From the NCBI GenBank assembly GCA_001940925.1, contig MSGZ01000022.1, forward strand, positions 1 through 64,000: a DNA stretch of 64,000 nucleotides, read 5' to 3'. The stretch comes from Ruminococcus sp. Phil11. GTDB lineage: Bacteria; Bacillota; Clostridia; Oscillospirales; Ruminococcaceae. The notes under the pieces are model-generated. The model saw only the letters and a program-made list of their open reading frames with translations, was not told where the DNA came from and did not search any database. Shown here piece after piece: positions 1-8,058 of this stretch (positions are counted from its first letter, which is position 1; each line of letters opens with the position of its first letter). The translations under genes were made by a program, and so were the position numbers.

Positions 1-28
1 CTGCACATTTCTTGACAATTCCACGTTT

Positions 29-238
29 TCAGCCGTGCAGATATCTCGCGTTATATTCCTGATTGATCTGCGCGATCTCTTTTTTGCCGTCGATATATTC
101 CTGATACATCTCCCACGGAGAGCCGCCGCCCAGCCAGCAGGCGGAACAGTTCTCACAGCCTCCGCCGCAGTCCATAGATCTGCGGACAATTTCCTCCCGC
201 TGTTCGCGTGTCGTATCCTGAATGAGAATCGAATCCAT
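29..238 (-). CDS. Four-cysteine mini-protein
   Basis: I do not recognise this 69-residue protein. It carries a tight Cys cluster C24-x3-C28-x2-C31-x2-C34 followed by a Gly-rich WLGGG stretch, and the second half is polar and helical-looking. The spacing suggests a bound metal or Fe-S cluster, but the protein is far too short to be a radical SAM enzyme. There is no signal peptide. The ATG follows a GGGGAAG site and lies one base past the stop of the upstream HD gene, so the two are co-transcribed and probably translationally coupled. Sequence continues past its stop to the window edge without another visible gene. Confidence 0.65.
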   Translation of the reverse strand: MDSILIQDTTREQREEIVRRSMDCGGGCENCSACWLGGGSPWEMYQEYIDGKKEIAQINQEYNARYLHG

Positions 239-239
239 A

Positions 240-833
240 TTACAGCTTCCCCGTTTCCTGTGCGATCAGATCTTCTGTTGCGGACATTGCCTGCAATGTC
301 ATTTCCAGCAGCTTGTCAAGCTCCCAGCCGAGCTGTTCTGCGCCGCGTTCGATTACCTCACGGGAGCATCCGGCTGCGAACCCCTTGCTTTTATATTTCT
401 TTTTCAGCGATTTCAGCTCCATGTCCTTTGTGCTTTTGGAAGGACGCATCAGTGCAGCCGACCAGATCAGACCGGTCAGTTCATCTGCGGCAAACAGCAC
501 CTTTTCCATTTCATGCTCCGGCCTGACATCAATTGTGACACCGCATCCGACTGTGATGCCGTAGCCGTGCGAACAGACCGCATGGATGATGTCATCACTG
601 ACACCGCCCTCTCTGAGCAGCTCCGGTGCTTTCAGGCAGTGCTCCGCCGGATATTGCTCGAAATCAATGTCATGCAGAAGCCCGACGATGCCCCAGTATT
701 CCGCCTGATCGCCGTATCCGAGTTCATTCGCATACCATTTCATAACAGCTTCCACAGTCAGCGCATGCTGTAAATGAAAATGATCCTGATTGTATTTTTT
801 CAGCAGTTCAAATGCGGCCTCTCTTGAAATCAT
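240..833 (-). CDS. HD-domain hydrolase
   Basis: This 197-residue soluble protein belongs to the HD metal-dependent phosphohydrolase superfamily. It has His23 in QHALTVE, the His54-Asp55 pair in GLLHDIDF, His89 in the SHGYG segment and Asp117 in AADELTG. These are the expected metal ligands in the order seen in small HDIG proteins. The substrate (nucleotide, cyclic nucleotide or other phosphoester) cannot be read from the sequence. It has its own sigma-A type promoter and is first in a two-gene unit with the four-Cys mini-protein. Confidence 0.8.
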   Translation of the reverse strand: MISREAAFELLKKYNQDHFHLQHALTVEAVMKWYANELGYGDQAEYWGIVGLLHDIDFEQYPAEHCLKAPELLREGGVSDDIIHAVCSHGYGITVGCGVTIDVRPEHEMEKVLFAADELTGLIWSAALMRPSKSTKDMELKSLKKKYKSKGFAAGCSREVIERGAEQLGWELDKLLEMTLQAMSATEDLIAQETGKL

Positions 834-923
834 TTCAGTTTACACTCCTTTTGCAAAATTGCGGACAGCGCGGAAATGATCCTGTATCATGCTTTCCGCA
901 TCCGCCGCTGATGATACAAATTT

Positions 924-952
924 ATTATATATTGCTTTTCTTCGATTGTCAA
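924..952 (-). promoter_or_regulatory. Promoter for HD hydrolase gene
   Basis: On the minus strand TTGACA (947-952) and TATAAT (924-929) are separated by 17 bases, both perfect consensus, about 90 bases upstream of the start at 833. Confidence 0.75.
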
Positions 953-1048
953 CTACTTTTTTCTGATAACGGATGCGCTGAAATAATGCGCCCCGATTCT
1001 GAGATGCCGGATAGCTTTCACCGATAACCGCCTATCAGAAATACGAAT

Positions 1049-1077
1049 TTGACAAATGCCGACAAATGTGGTATGAT
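1049..1077 (+). promoter_or_regulatory. Promoter for GCS2-type ligase gene
   Basis: TTGACA (1049-1054), 17-base spacer, TATGAT (1072-1077), followed by the AAAGGGTGG ribosome site and the ATG at 1113. Confidence 0.75.
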
Positions 1078-1112
1078 ATAAACATAGTATGTCTATAGAA
1101 AGGGTGGGCTAT

Positions 1113-2519
1113 ATGAACGCGGCACTGCATGAAGCGATTTACCGGAAATACATTGCGCCGACGGAACGTCCGGCCGGCAAATATGTCGGCGCGGAGCTGG
1201 AATATCCGCTTGTCAATCTCGCCCGCCGTCCGGTCGATATCCCGGCGGTGCAGGAGGTTGTGCGCGGCTTTGCCGGGCGGTTTCATTTTACCGGACAGTG
1301 CAAAGACGACAACGGCAATCTTTATTCCCTGACCGAGCCCGTCACAGGGGACAATCTTTCCTTCGACTGCAGCTTCAACACGCTGGAGCTGTCCTTCGGC
1401 AAGGAGGAGAGCATTGCGGTGCTGTATGTGCGGTTTGTGCGGTATTTCGAGGATCTGCAGGCGCATTTCCGCCGCATCGGTCATCTGCTGACAGGGCTGG
1501 GCATTCATCCGTATTATAAATACAACGATTATGTGCCGATCGCCAATGACCGCTACCGGATGCTCTATCATCATCTGCAGTCGTATCCGGAATATCCGGA
1601 GCGGCAGTTTCACGGTATCCCGCATTTCGGGATGCTGGCGGCTGCCTCACAGGTGCAGCTTGACGTCGAAAAGGACGATATCTTGCAGACACTGCATACG
1701 ATGAACCGGCTGGAACCGTTCAAGGCGCTGCTGTTTGCAAATTCATGGCTGGATGCTCTGCCGGAGCTGCTGATTTCCCGCGATTATCTCTGGGCGAACA
1801 GTATGCAGGGGTACAATCCGCACAATGTCGGGATGTATGCAGCGGATTTTGCCGATCTTGACGAATACATCGAATATATCGCCGGACAAAGCATGTACTG
1901 TGTCGGCAAGCAGGAACGGTATTTCCATTTTGCGCCGATCCCGCTCCGGGACTATATCAACCAAGCGCGCATCAGCGGACAGTATTTCGCGGACGGTGCA
2001 TGGCAAACGGCGGAGTTCCGTCCGGAGATCAATGATGTCGGGCATCTGCGGACATTCAAATTCGCCGATCTGACCTACCGCGGAACGGTCGAATACCGGA
2101 GCGCGTGCGAGCAGCCGGTCGATGCAGCATTCAGTCTGGCGGCATTCCATGCAGGGCTGGCCGAGGAAGGCGATGCACTGACAGAGCTGCTGGATGCAGA
2201 TACCGTGCTGTATCATCACGGCGATTCTGCATCGGAACTGCGCGCGCTTCTGACGCACCGGACATTGCCGTCCTTCGCTGACCGGAAGGCACTTTCCGCA
2301 AAGCTGCTGCAAATACTGGAGCTTGCGCAGTCCGGGCTGCAAAAGCGCGGATTCGGGGAGGAAGTATTCTTAGAACCGCTGTTTGACCGCGCCGAACGCC
2401 TGACCAATCCGGCACTGGAATACCGGAATGCGCTTGAACACGGCGCAAATACTGAAGAACTGATCGAACGCTATGCCGCACTGAATGTCCGTGCATTTGC
2501 GGGAAAGGAGCAGTTATGA
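1113..2519 (+). CDS. Glutamate-cysteine ligase, GCS2-like
   Basis: This 468-residue cytoplasmic protein resembles the GCS2 branch of glutamate-cysteine ligases, which join Glu to Cys with ATP. Visible landmarks are the N-terminal VGAELEYPL block (metal-binding acidic residues), the FDCSFNTLELSFG segment, and HFGMLAAASQVQLDV, which matches the substrate-site region of the family. An in-frame ATG at 1089 exists, but AAAGGGTGG sits 5-12 bases before 1113, so 1113 is preferred. The last codons overlap the downstream LysR-type HTH gene (ATGA). A second, unrelated-type ligase lies at 6668-7801 and no glutathione synthetase is in the window, so the product may be gamma-glutamylcysteine itself or another gamma-glutamyl compound. 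Substrate is inferred. Confidence 0.65.
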   Translation: MNAALHEAIYRKYIAPTERPAGKYVGAELEYPLVNLARRPVDIPAVQEVVRGFAGRFHFTGQCKDDNGNLYSLTEPVTGDNLSFDCSFNTLELSFGKEESIAVLYVRFVRYFEDLQAHFRRIGHLLTGLGIHPYYKYNDYVPIANDRYRMLYHHLQSYPEYPERQFHGIPHFGMLAAASQVQLDVEKDDILQTLHTMNRLEPFKALLFANSWLDALPELLISRDYLWANSMQGYNPHNVGMYAADFADLDEYIEYIAGQSMYCVGKQERYFHFAPIPLRDYINQARISGQYFADGAWQTAEFRPEINDVGHLRTFKFADLTYRGTVEYRSACEQPVDAAFSLAAFHAGLAEEGDALTELLDADTVLYHHGDSASELRALLTHRTLPSFADRKALSAKLLQILELAQSGLQKRGFGEEVFLEPLFDRAERLTNPALEYRNALEHGANTEELIERYAALNVRAFAGKEQL

Positions 2520-2773
2520 CGATTCAGCAGATCCGCTATGCGTTGAAAATTGCAGAGACCGGTTCCGTCTGCCGCGCAGCACGGATGCTTGGGGTCCGGC
2601 AGCCTTCTGTTTCCAGTGCGGTCGCACAGCTGGAACGGGAAATGCATATTGTGATTTTTGAGCGCAATTCCAAAGGCATGAGACTGACCGATGCAGGACA
2701 GGAATTTCTCGATGATGCGTCGGTTCTGGAACGGACATTCGGGCATCTTGAATCAAGGTTCTGTATCAGATAA
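2516..2773 (+). CDS. LysR-type DNA-binding domain, stand-alone
   Basis: This 85-residue protein matches only the N-terminal winged HTH and the start of the linker helix of LysR-type regulators (TGSVCRAARMLGVRQPSVSSAV recognition region in shortened form, then IFERNSKGMRLTDAGQEF). Normal LysR proteins are about 300 residues with an effector domain, which is absent here. The start overlaps the ligase stop by four bases, and an intrinsic terminator begins five bases after its stop. It is either a decayed regulator or a mini DNA-binding protein. No downstream remnant of the effector domain is visible. Confidence 0.7.
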   Translation: MTIQQIRYALKIAETGSVCRAARMLGVRQPSVSSAVAQLEREMHIVIFERNSKGMRLTDAGQEFLDDASVLERTFGHLESRFCIR

Positions 2774-2778
2774 GCGGA

Positions 2779-2815
2779 AACAGGGATCCTTTCTGCGGAG
2801 GGGATCCCTGTTTTC
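2779..2815 (+). terminator. Intrinsic terminator
   Basis: Stem AACAGGGATCC / GGATCCCTGTT, 11 bp, followed by TTTTC. It closes the ligase/LysR-stub unit. Confidence 0.85.
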
Positions 2816-2826
2816 TTAGATACAGA

Positions 2827-2855
2827 TTGACAAACGGGACAAACTGTGATATAAT
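2827..2855 (+). promoter_or_regulatory. Promoter for ttcA-like operon
   Basis: TTGACA (2827-2832), 17-base spacer, TATAAT (2850-2855), both perfect. No other promoter is seen before 5862, so it probably drives four genes. Confidence 0.8.
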
Positions 2856-2894
2856 CATACTGTTTCGATATGAATAGTAAAAGGAGCGAACAGT

Positions 2895-3800
2895 ATGACG
2901 GAACGGCCGGTCAGGACCGAAATGCCGAATGCGATCGAGCTTTCGGTCGTCAACAAATTCCGCAGAGAGATCTGGACGAAATTCCTGAAGGGCATCAAGG
3001 AATATCAGCTGATCCAGGCGGGCGACAAGATCGCTGTCTGCATCTCCGGCGGCAAGGATTCGATGCTCATGGCGATGTGCATGAAGCGTTTGCGGCGGTA
3101 TTCCAAAGTGCCGTTTGAGGTCGTGTTTCTGGTGATGAATCCGGGCTATAACGAGATCAATTATCAGAAAATACGCGAAAATGCAGAGCTGCTGGAGATC
3201 CCCGTTCAGGTGTTTGAAACCGGCATTTTCGATGCGGTCGCAAAGGTCGATCAGCACCCCTGCTATCTCTGTGCGCGGATGCGGCGCGGGCATCTCTACA
3301 AGACCGCAAAGGAACTCGGATGTAATAAGATTGCGCTGGGGCATCACTTTGACGATGTGATCGAAACGATCCTCATGGGGATGCTTTACGGCTCGCAGGT
3401 GCAGACGATGATGCCGAAGCTGCACAGCGAAAACTACGAGGGAATGCAGCTCATCCGCCCGATGTACCTCGTGCGGGAGGCGGATATCATCCGCTGGAAG
3501 CAGTACAACGATCTGCAGTTTATTCAGTGCGCCTGCCGGTTCACCGAAAACTGTACGATGTGCGACAACGGCGGAGGCGGCTCGAAGCGGCAGGAGATCA
3601 AAACGCTGCTGAAGCAGCTCCGCGCGGTCAATCCGGCGGTCGATAAAAACATCTTCCGCAGCGTGGAAAATGTCAATCTGCAAACGATCATTTCCTATCA
3701 CCGCGGGGACGACTATCATCATTTTCTTGACGATTACGACGAGGGCAGAAGCATTCGCGGAACGGCTGCGGAGGGTAAAAATGATGCCGGTTTATCTTGA
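2895..3800 (+). CDS. ttcA: TtcA-like PP-loop tRNA thiolase
   Basis: This 301-residue protein is an ATP-pyrophosphatase of the TtcA family, which 2-thiolates cytidine 32 in tRNA using an Fe-S cluster. The PP-loop SGGKDS is at residues 51-56. Cys123 and Cys126 (HPCYLC) plus Cys212 (QCACRF) match the three cluster ligands of TtcA, and GHHFDDVIET is the conserved downstream block. It opens an operon with a cysteine desulfurase (20-base overlap) and TcdA, so the desulfurase probably supplies its sulfur. Related ATPases act on other tRNA positions, so the exact nucleoside is inferred. Confidence 0.8.
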   Translation: MTERPVRTEMPNAIELSVVNKFRREIWTKFLKGIKEYQLIQAGDKIAVCISGGKDSMLMAMCMKRLRRYSKVPFEVVFLVMNPGYNEINYQKIRENAELLEIPVQVFETGIFDAVAKVDQHPCYLCARMRRGHLYKTAKELGCNKIALGHHFDDVIETILMGMLYGSQVQTMMPKLHSENYEGMQLIRPMYLVREADIIRWKQYNDLQFIQCACRFTENCTMCDNGGGGSKRQEIKTLLKQLRAVNPAVDKNIFRSVENVNLQTIISYHRGDDYHHFLDDYDEGRSIRGTAAEGKNDAGLS

Positions 3801-4902
3801 TTATGCTGCCGATACGCCGCCGGATGAACGGGTCTTGTCGGTGTATCTGGAAACAGCAAAAGCGTATTTTGCAAATCCGAATTCCGTACATCAATGCGGC
3901 GTATCCGCGAAAGAGATCGTCAGTCAGTCGCTTGCGAAAATTGCGGATCTGCTGCATATCGGACAGGATGAGATCATCCTGACAAGCGGTGCAAGCGAGG
4001 CAAACAATCTAGCGGTCAAGGGCATTGCATTCGCAAACCGCCGCCGCGGAAAGCATATCATTTCAACCTTTCTGGAACACAGCTCCGTCAGCGGCGCACT
4101 GACCTTTTTGCAGGAGCAGGGCTGGGAGATCGACCTTGTGAACATCAGACCGGACGGCAGAATTGACCTTGCACATCTGAAAACGCTGCTGCGGCAGGAT
4201 ACGGTATTATGTGCCGTCTGCGCGGCGGACAGCGAGCTCGGAACGGTGCAGCCGGTGCGGGAGATCGCGGAGATCCTGAACGATTACCCGAACTGCCGCC
4301 TGCATATTGATGCGACACAGGCGATCGGAAAGATCCCGGTTGATTTGTCCTGCGCAGACACCGCGAGCTTTGCGCCGCATAAATTCTACGGGCTGAAAGG
4401 CAGCGGCGTGCTGTATAAGAAAAAAGGCATCGTCCTCGAACCGCTGATCCACGGCGGCGCAAGCACGACCATTTACCGCAGCGGCACACCGGATGCACCT
4501 GCTGCGGCGGCACTCTCCGCGGCTTTGCAGTACGCTCTCAGCGAAGCTGACGAGCGGCAGCAAAAGGTTCTTGCGCTGAATCAGATGCTCCGGAATCATT
4601 TTGCGCAGCAAGACCATATCCGCATAAACAGTCCGGAAAACGCCGTGCCGCATATTCTGAATCTCTCGGTCAGCGGTATCAAGGGCGAAGAAATGCGCCG
4701 CCTGCTTGATGAGAAGTGTGTGTGTGTTTCGGTGAAATCGGCGTGCTCCGTGCCGAATACGCCGTCCAGAGCGGTCATGGCGATCTCGCATGACCGCAAA
4801 AACGCGCTCAGTTCATGGCGCATCAGCCTGTCACATCTGACAACGGAACAGGAGATCGAACAGTTCACCGGCATACTCGGTCAGATCATTTCGGAGGGAT
4901 AG
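3781..4902 (+). CDS. Cysteine desulfurase, NifS/IscS/Csd class
   Basis: This 373-residue PLP enzyme removes sulfur from cysteine as a protein persulfide. PLP Lys201 lies in SFAPHKFYG, Asp178 in HIDATQ, His100 in LEHSS, and the persulfide Cys322 in KSACS. The open frame extends further upstream, but GGAGGG is placed correctly for ATG 3781 and homologues begin with the VYLDYAA strand, so 3781 is chosen; the gene then overlaps the ttcA-like end by 20 bases. It sits directly between a tRNA thiolase and TcdA, as csdA does next to csdL/tcdA in enterobacteria. No scaffold or SufE/CsdE-like acceptor gene is adjacent. Confidence 0.88.
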   Translation: MMPVYLDYAADTPPDERVLSVYLETAKAYFANPNSVHQCGVSAKEIVSQSLAKIADLLHIGQDEIILTSGASEANNLAVKGIAFANRRRGKHIISTFLEHSSVSGALTFLQEQGWEIDLVNIRPDGRIDLAHLKTLLRQDTVLCAVCAADSELGTVQPVREIAEILNDYPNCRLHIDATQAIGKIPVDLSCADTASFAPHKFYGLKGSGVLYKKKGIVLEPLIHGGASTTIYRSGTPDAPAAAALSAALQYALSEADERQQKVLALNQMLRNHFAQQDHIRINSPENAVPHILNLSVSGIKGEEMRRLLDEKCVCVSVKSACSVPNTPSRAVMAISHDRKNALSSWRISLSHLTTEQEIEQFTGILGQIISEG

Positions 4903-4903
4903 G

Positions 4904-5659
4904 ATGCTGAATCAGTTTTCGAGAACACAGCTTCTGCTCGGGCAGGAAAATATGCAAAAGCTCGCAAAATCGCGTGTTGCAGTATTCGGCATCGGCGGTG
5001 TCGGCGGCTATGTCTGCGAGGCACTTGTCCGCAGCGGCGTCGGCGCATTTGACCTGATCGACGATGACAAGGTCTGCCTGACGAACCTGAACCGGCAGAT
5101 CATTGCGACGCGGAAAACGGTCGGGCAGTATAAGGCAGAGGTCATGGCGGCGCGCATCAAAGAGATCAATCCCGATGCGGATGTCCGGATCCATAAATGC
5201 TTCTTTCTGCCGGAGAATGCGGACGGTTTTCCGTTTGCGGAGTATGATTATATTGTCGATGCGGTCGATACGGTCACGGCAAAGCTTGCACTTGTCATGA
5301 AGGCGAACGAGCTGCATATCCCGATCATCAGCAGCATGGGCGCGGGCAACAAGCTTGACCCGACGGCATTCCGTGTAGCAGATATTTATAAAACGAAGGT
5401 CTGTCCGCTGGCAAAGGTCATGCGCATCGAATGCCGCAAGCGCAGGATCAGAAAGCTCAAGGTCGTGTATTCCGAGGAAGTGCCGACGCGTCCGATCGAG
5501 GATATGTCAATTTCGTGCCGGACGCACTGTATCTGTCCGCCGGGTGCGCAGCACAAATGCACGGAGCGGCGTGATATTCCGGGCAGCACGGCGTTTGTGC
5601 CGCCGGTCGTCGGGCTGATCATCGCAGGAGAGGTCGTGAAGGATTTATGCAGACAATAA
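4904..5659 (+). CDS. tcdA: tRNA threonylcarbamoyladenosine dehydratase
   Basis: This 251-residue protein is of the E1-like ThiF/MoeB/HesA family, closest in layout to TcdA (CsdL), which cyclises t6A37 in tRNA with ATP. The nucleotide-binding GIGGVGG motif is near residues 29-35, DLIDDDKVCLTNLNRQ follows, and the C-terminal CRTHCICPPGAQHKC segment is Cys-rich. It starts one base after the desulfurase stop. Placement in an operon with a TtcA-like thiolase supports a tRNA modification role. A ThiF/MoeB function is less likely because no ThiS or MoaD partner is adjacent. Confidence 0.85.
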   Translation: MLNQFSRTQLLLGQENMQKLAKSRVAVFGIGGVGGYVCEALVRSGVGAFDLIDDDKVCLTNLNRQIIATRKTVGQYKAEVMAARIKEINPDADVRIHKCFFLPENADGFPFAEYDYIVDAVDTVTAKLALVMKANELHIPIISSMGAGNKLDPTAFRVADIYKTKVCPLAKVMRIECRKRRIRKLKVVYSEEVPTRPIEDMSISCRTHCICPPGAQHKCTERRDIPGSTAFVPPVVGLIIAGEVVKDLCRQ

Positions 5660-5862
5660 CAGAGGAGCTGGTTCGCTGTGCCGAATCCGGTGAGGAATGC
5701 AGCTTTGAGATGAACGGGCAGCGGTATATTCTCTACGGCTGGGGACAGTGTGACGGCGTCTTTCTGAATGTTGCCGATGAACACGGTGAGATCGTCTGGC
5801 AGGCGGTCGGCAGAAGCCGCAGGGAATGCGCCGCGCAGCTCCGGACGGGGTTCCGCATATAA
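5647..5862 (+). CDS. Small hypothetical protein
   Basis: I do not recognise this 71-residue protein. It has no membrane segment or signal peptide. The sequence alternates acidic and aromatic residues in the first half (RYILYGWGQCDG) and ends basic. Its start overlaps the end of tcdA by 13 bases with an AAGGAT-like site just before the ATG, and a terminator follows directly, so it is probably the last gene of the ttcA-like operon. Codon use matches its neighbours. Confidence 0.6.
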   Translation: MQTITEELVRCAESGEECSFEMNGQRYILYGWGQCDGVFLNVADEHGEIVWQAVGRSRRECAAQLRTGFRI

Positions 5863-5866
5863 AAAC

Positions 5867-5896
5867 AACAGACCGGCATAAAAACCGGTCTGTTTT
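5867..5896. terminator. Bidirectional terminator
   Basis: Stem AACAGACCGG / CCGGTCTGTT with A-rich and T-rich flanks, between the convergent sulfur operon (+) and amidotransferase gene (-). Confidence 0.8.
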
Positions 5897-6654
5897 CATA
5901 TATACATCGCATCGCTGACGGTGATATAGTCCAGCGGCGGAACAAAAACGCCCTTGTGCCGGTCGCCGCGGAATACCTCCTGCCCGCTGCGGTAGGCGAT
6001 CACCTGCGTCATCGGGAACGGGACCCATGCGCCGGAATCAAGCTGCTTGGTCGCAAATAAAATGCCGTTTTCCAGCCGTTTGAAGCAGAGCGTGTTTTTC
6101 AGATTCTTGTGAACATAGAGCAGATCGCCGTCGTATATGATGAGATTCAGCTTGTTGCGCGGCGCGTGGTCTGCGATAAAGCGGTTGATCGCTTCAAAGC
6201 GTTCGCGGTCGGTCGGGATGCCGCCCGCAAGCTGACGGTTGACCGCATCCAGCATCGCAAGGAAAAAGCGTTCGGAATCGGTGTCGCCCTGCTGCTGTGC
6301 GGCATAGCGGTGATTGTGCTCGCCGTGAAAAATCGTGCCGTTGTGGATCATCGTCCACTCTCTGCCGGAATCGTCGATGCCGGAAAAGGGATGACAGTTT
6401 TCCTCTTTGACCGTGCCGACGGTCGCAAAGCGGATATGCGCGAGCAGCGTTTTCTGCGGCTGCATCGTATCAATGAAATCGGAGAGAAATGTGCTTTCGT
6501 TTGCGCTGACGGCTTCTTTCAGAATGACCCGCACGCCGTCCTCATACATCATGCCCCAGCCGTGCGGATTCTGTACGCTGTGTGCATAAAATGCTTTCAG
6601 GTACGCGGAAATATCTGTCTTTCTGGATGCCGTGAAGCCGAGCAGCTCGCACAT
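5896..6654 (-). CDS. Class II glutamine amidotransferase
   Basis: This 252-residue protein belongs to the Ntn-type class II amidotransferase group (GATase_4, YafJ/EgtC-like). The start is placed at ATG 6654, not the upstream GTG, because this puts the catalytic Cys at position 2 (MCELLGF), where it is exposed after Met removal. NPHGWGMMY, LAHIRFATVG and IHNGTI are the further conserved blocks of the glutaminase site. There is no synthase domain, so it hydrolyses a gamma-glutamyl amide by itself. The gene begins 13 bases after the GshA-type ligase stop, and EgtC-like enzymes act on gamma-glutamyl thiols, so a paired make-and-trim role is plausible but unproven. Confidence 0.82.
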   Translation of the reverse strand: MCELLGFTASRKTDISAYLKAFYAHSVQNPHGWGMMYEDGVRVILKEAVSANESTFLSDFIDTMQPQKTLLAHIRFATVGTVKEENCHPFSGIDDSGREWTMIHNGTIFHGEHNHRYAAQQQGDTDSERFFLAMLDAVNRQLAGGIPTDRERFEAINRFIADHAPRNKLNLIIYDGDLLYVHKNLKNTLCFKRLENGILFATKQLDSGAWVPFPMTQVIAYRSGQEVFRGDRHKGVFVPPLDYITVSDAMYI

Positions 6655-6667
6655 GGTTCTCACCGCC

Positions 6668-7801
6668 TTATGTATTGATATTGCTGTAATGACAGATGTC
6701 AGCCTGCTCCCGGACGAGCTTCAGCCGTTCAAATTCGATGACATTCTGTGCATCCGCATCCGCTGCAAAATACGCGTCCATGTGATGCAGAATGTCAGCT
6801 GCCTGTTCCGTCAGCGCGGCATCCGGCTCGATCAGTGCCGCATTCTTATGCTTCTGCACCGCCTCAGTCTGCAATGCCGGCGTGAAATCGAAATCCGGCA
6901 GCGAAAGCAGATACAGCATCAGCAGATGCGCAAACTGCAGATCGCGCCCGTCAATGCCGAGCGGCGCATCGGGATTCAGATCAAACATCCGCAGTTCGAT
7001 GTGGTCAACGCCGTGTTCCGCAAGATTTTCCAGCGTATTCACGCCGCGCGGCTTCAGCCTGACCGGCAGATACAGCTCGCTGGCCGAATGCAGAGATCCG
7101 TCCCGGATATATTTCCGGATGCTGTCCGTAAAGCTGCGCAGACTGCTGTGATCGAGCACCGGCAGATGCGGATTCCAGTAGCCGCGCTCGCTGTTGCGCA
7201 TCGAGGAATATCCGCTTTTTATTATACCACGTTCGCCGGATTTGTCAAGAGATGCGTCATAAAACGGACTTGCGGCGGTCAGCAGCACGAGCAGCCAGCT
7301 GTGCCGCATGAGCTGTTTATACAGCCGCAGATAGAGCGCATCCCGAAAACATCGGAAATCGGTTCGCTCCGTATTTAATTCGTGCAGATAATCCTCCGAA
7401 AACGAGAAATTGAAGTGGATGCCGGAAAACAGCATCAGCTTTTTGCCGTATTTCTGCTCCAGATATTCGCGGTAGCTGCGCTTCGAGGAATGGTCGCCGG
7501 TGAATGCCGCGATCGGGATCTCGTCCTCGCTGTCAAAATGCGGCGGATTGCTGTAGAGCCAGAGATGCTCGCCGTTTGCCTGCAGCACCTCCCGCACCTG
7601 TGTATCCAGTTCGCCGAGCGCGTCCAGTGCTTCGTCAATGCTGCCGCAGACCGGTGTGACAAGCTCGATCTGATTCTCGCAGAAATCGCGCGTGATATGC
7701 GGATCATCGCCGAACGGATGCGGTGTCTGTGCCAGACTGCCGAAGCTGTCCACGCGCAGTGTTTCGCGCTCAATGCCGAATTTTCCTTTCAAAGAAAGCA
7801 T
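6668..7801 (-). CDS. gshA: Glutamate-cysteine ligase, GshA/GshF type
   Basis: This 377-residue protein matches the classical type 1 glutamate-cysteine ligase fold, as in GshA and the N-terminal part of GshF. GIERETLR is at residues 9-16, ENQIELVTP follows, and HFNFSF and IELRMFDLNP are the conserved substrate and metal blocks. It is shorter than E. coli GshA (about 518) and lacks the ATP-grasp half of GshF, so it makes only the gamma-glutamyl bond. The start is ATG 7801 after GGAGGTGC. It is transcribed with the downstream class II amidotransferase from a consensus promoter. Confidence 0.82.
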   Translation of the reverse strand: MLSLKGKFGIERETLRVDSFGSLAQTPHPFGDDPHITRDFCENQIELVTPVCGSIDEALDALGELDTQVREVLQANGEHLWLYSNPPHFDSEDEIPIAAFTGDHSSKRSYREYLEQKYGKKLMLFSGIHFNFSFSEDYLHELNTERTDFRCFRDALYLRLYKQLMRHSWLLVLLTAASPFYDASLDKSGERGIIKSGYSSMRNSERGYWNPHLPVLDHSSLRSFTDSIRKYIRDGSLHSASELYLPVRLKPRGVNTLENLAEHGVDHIELRMFDLNPDAPLGIDGRDLQFAHLLMLYLLSLPDFDFTPALQTEAVQKHKNAALIEPDAALTEQAADILHHMDAYFAADADAQNVIEFERLKLVREQADICHYSNINT

Positions 7802-7840
7802 ATGCGCACCTCCTCAGACACGGTTTGCATACTAAATTAC

Positions 7841-7878
7841 TATGCTTATATTATAGCATACAATCTCTACCATGTCAA
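7841..7878 (-). promoter_or_regulatory. Promoter with palindrome over the -10
   Basis: Minus-strand TTGACA (7873-7878), 17-base spacer, TATAAT (7850-7855). The -10 lies inside an inverted repeat TATGCT-N8-AGCATA (7841-7860), which could be an operator for the ligase/amidotransferase pair. Confidence 0.7.
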
Positions 7879-8058
7879 TAGGAATACTATATGGCAATCG
7901 GATTGCGGGCAATAGGCTTTATCTATTGCGGGCTCCGCGCCCGTCCGCAAAACAATTACAAATGTCACCGTTTTGATGACATCCGGCATCTTTCTTTTCG
8001 CCGCCCGATCCGCTATAATAGAATCAGAAGGAAACCGAAAAGCGGGGAGGTGAAAGAT

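Noticed and set aside
1089-1112. Start of the GCS2-like ligase at 1089
   Set aside because: The ribosome site AAAGGGTGG lies downstream of this ATG and upstream of 1113.
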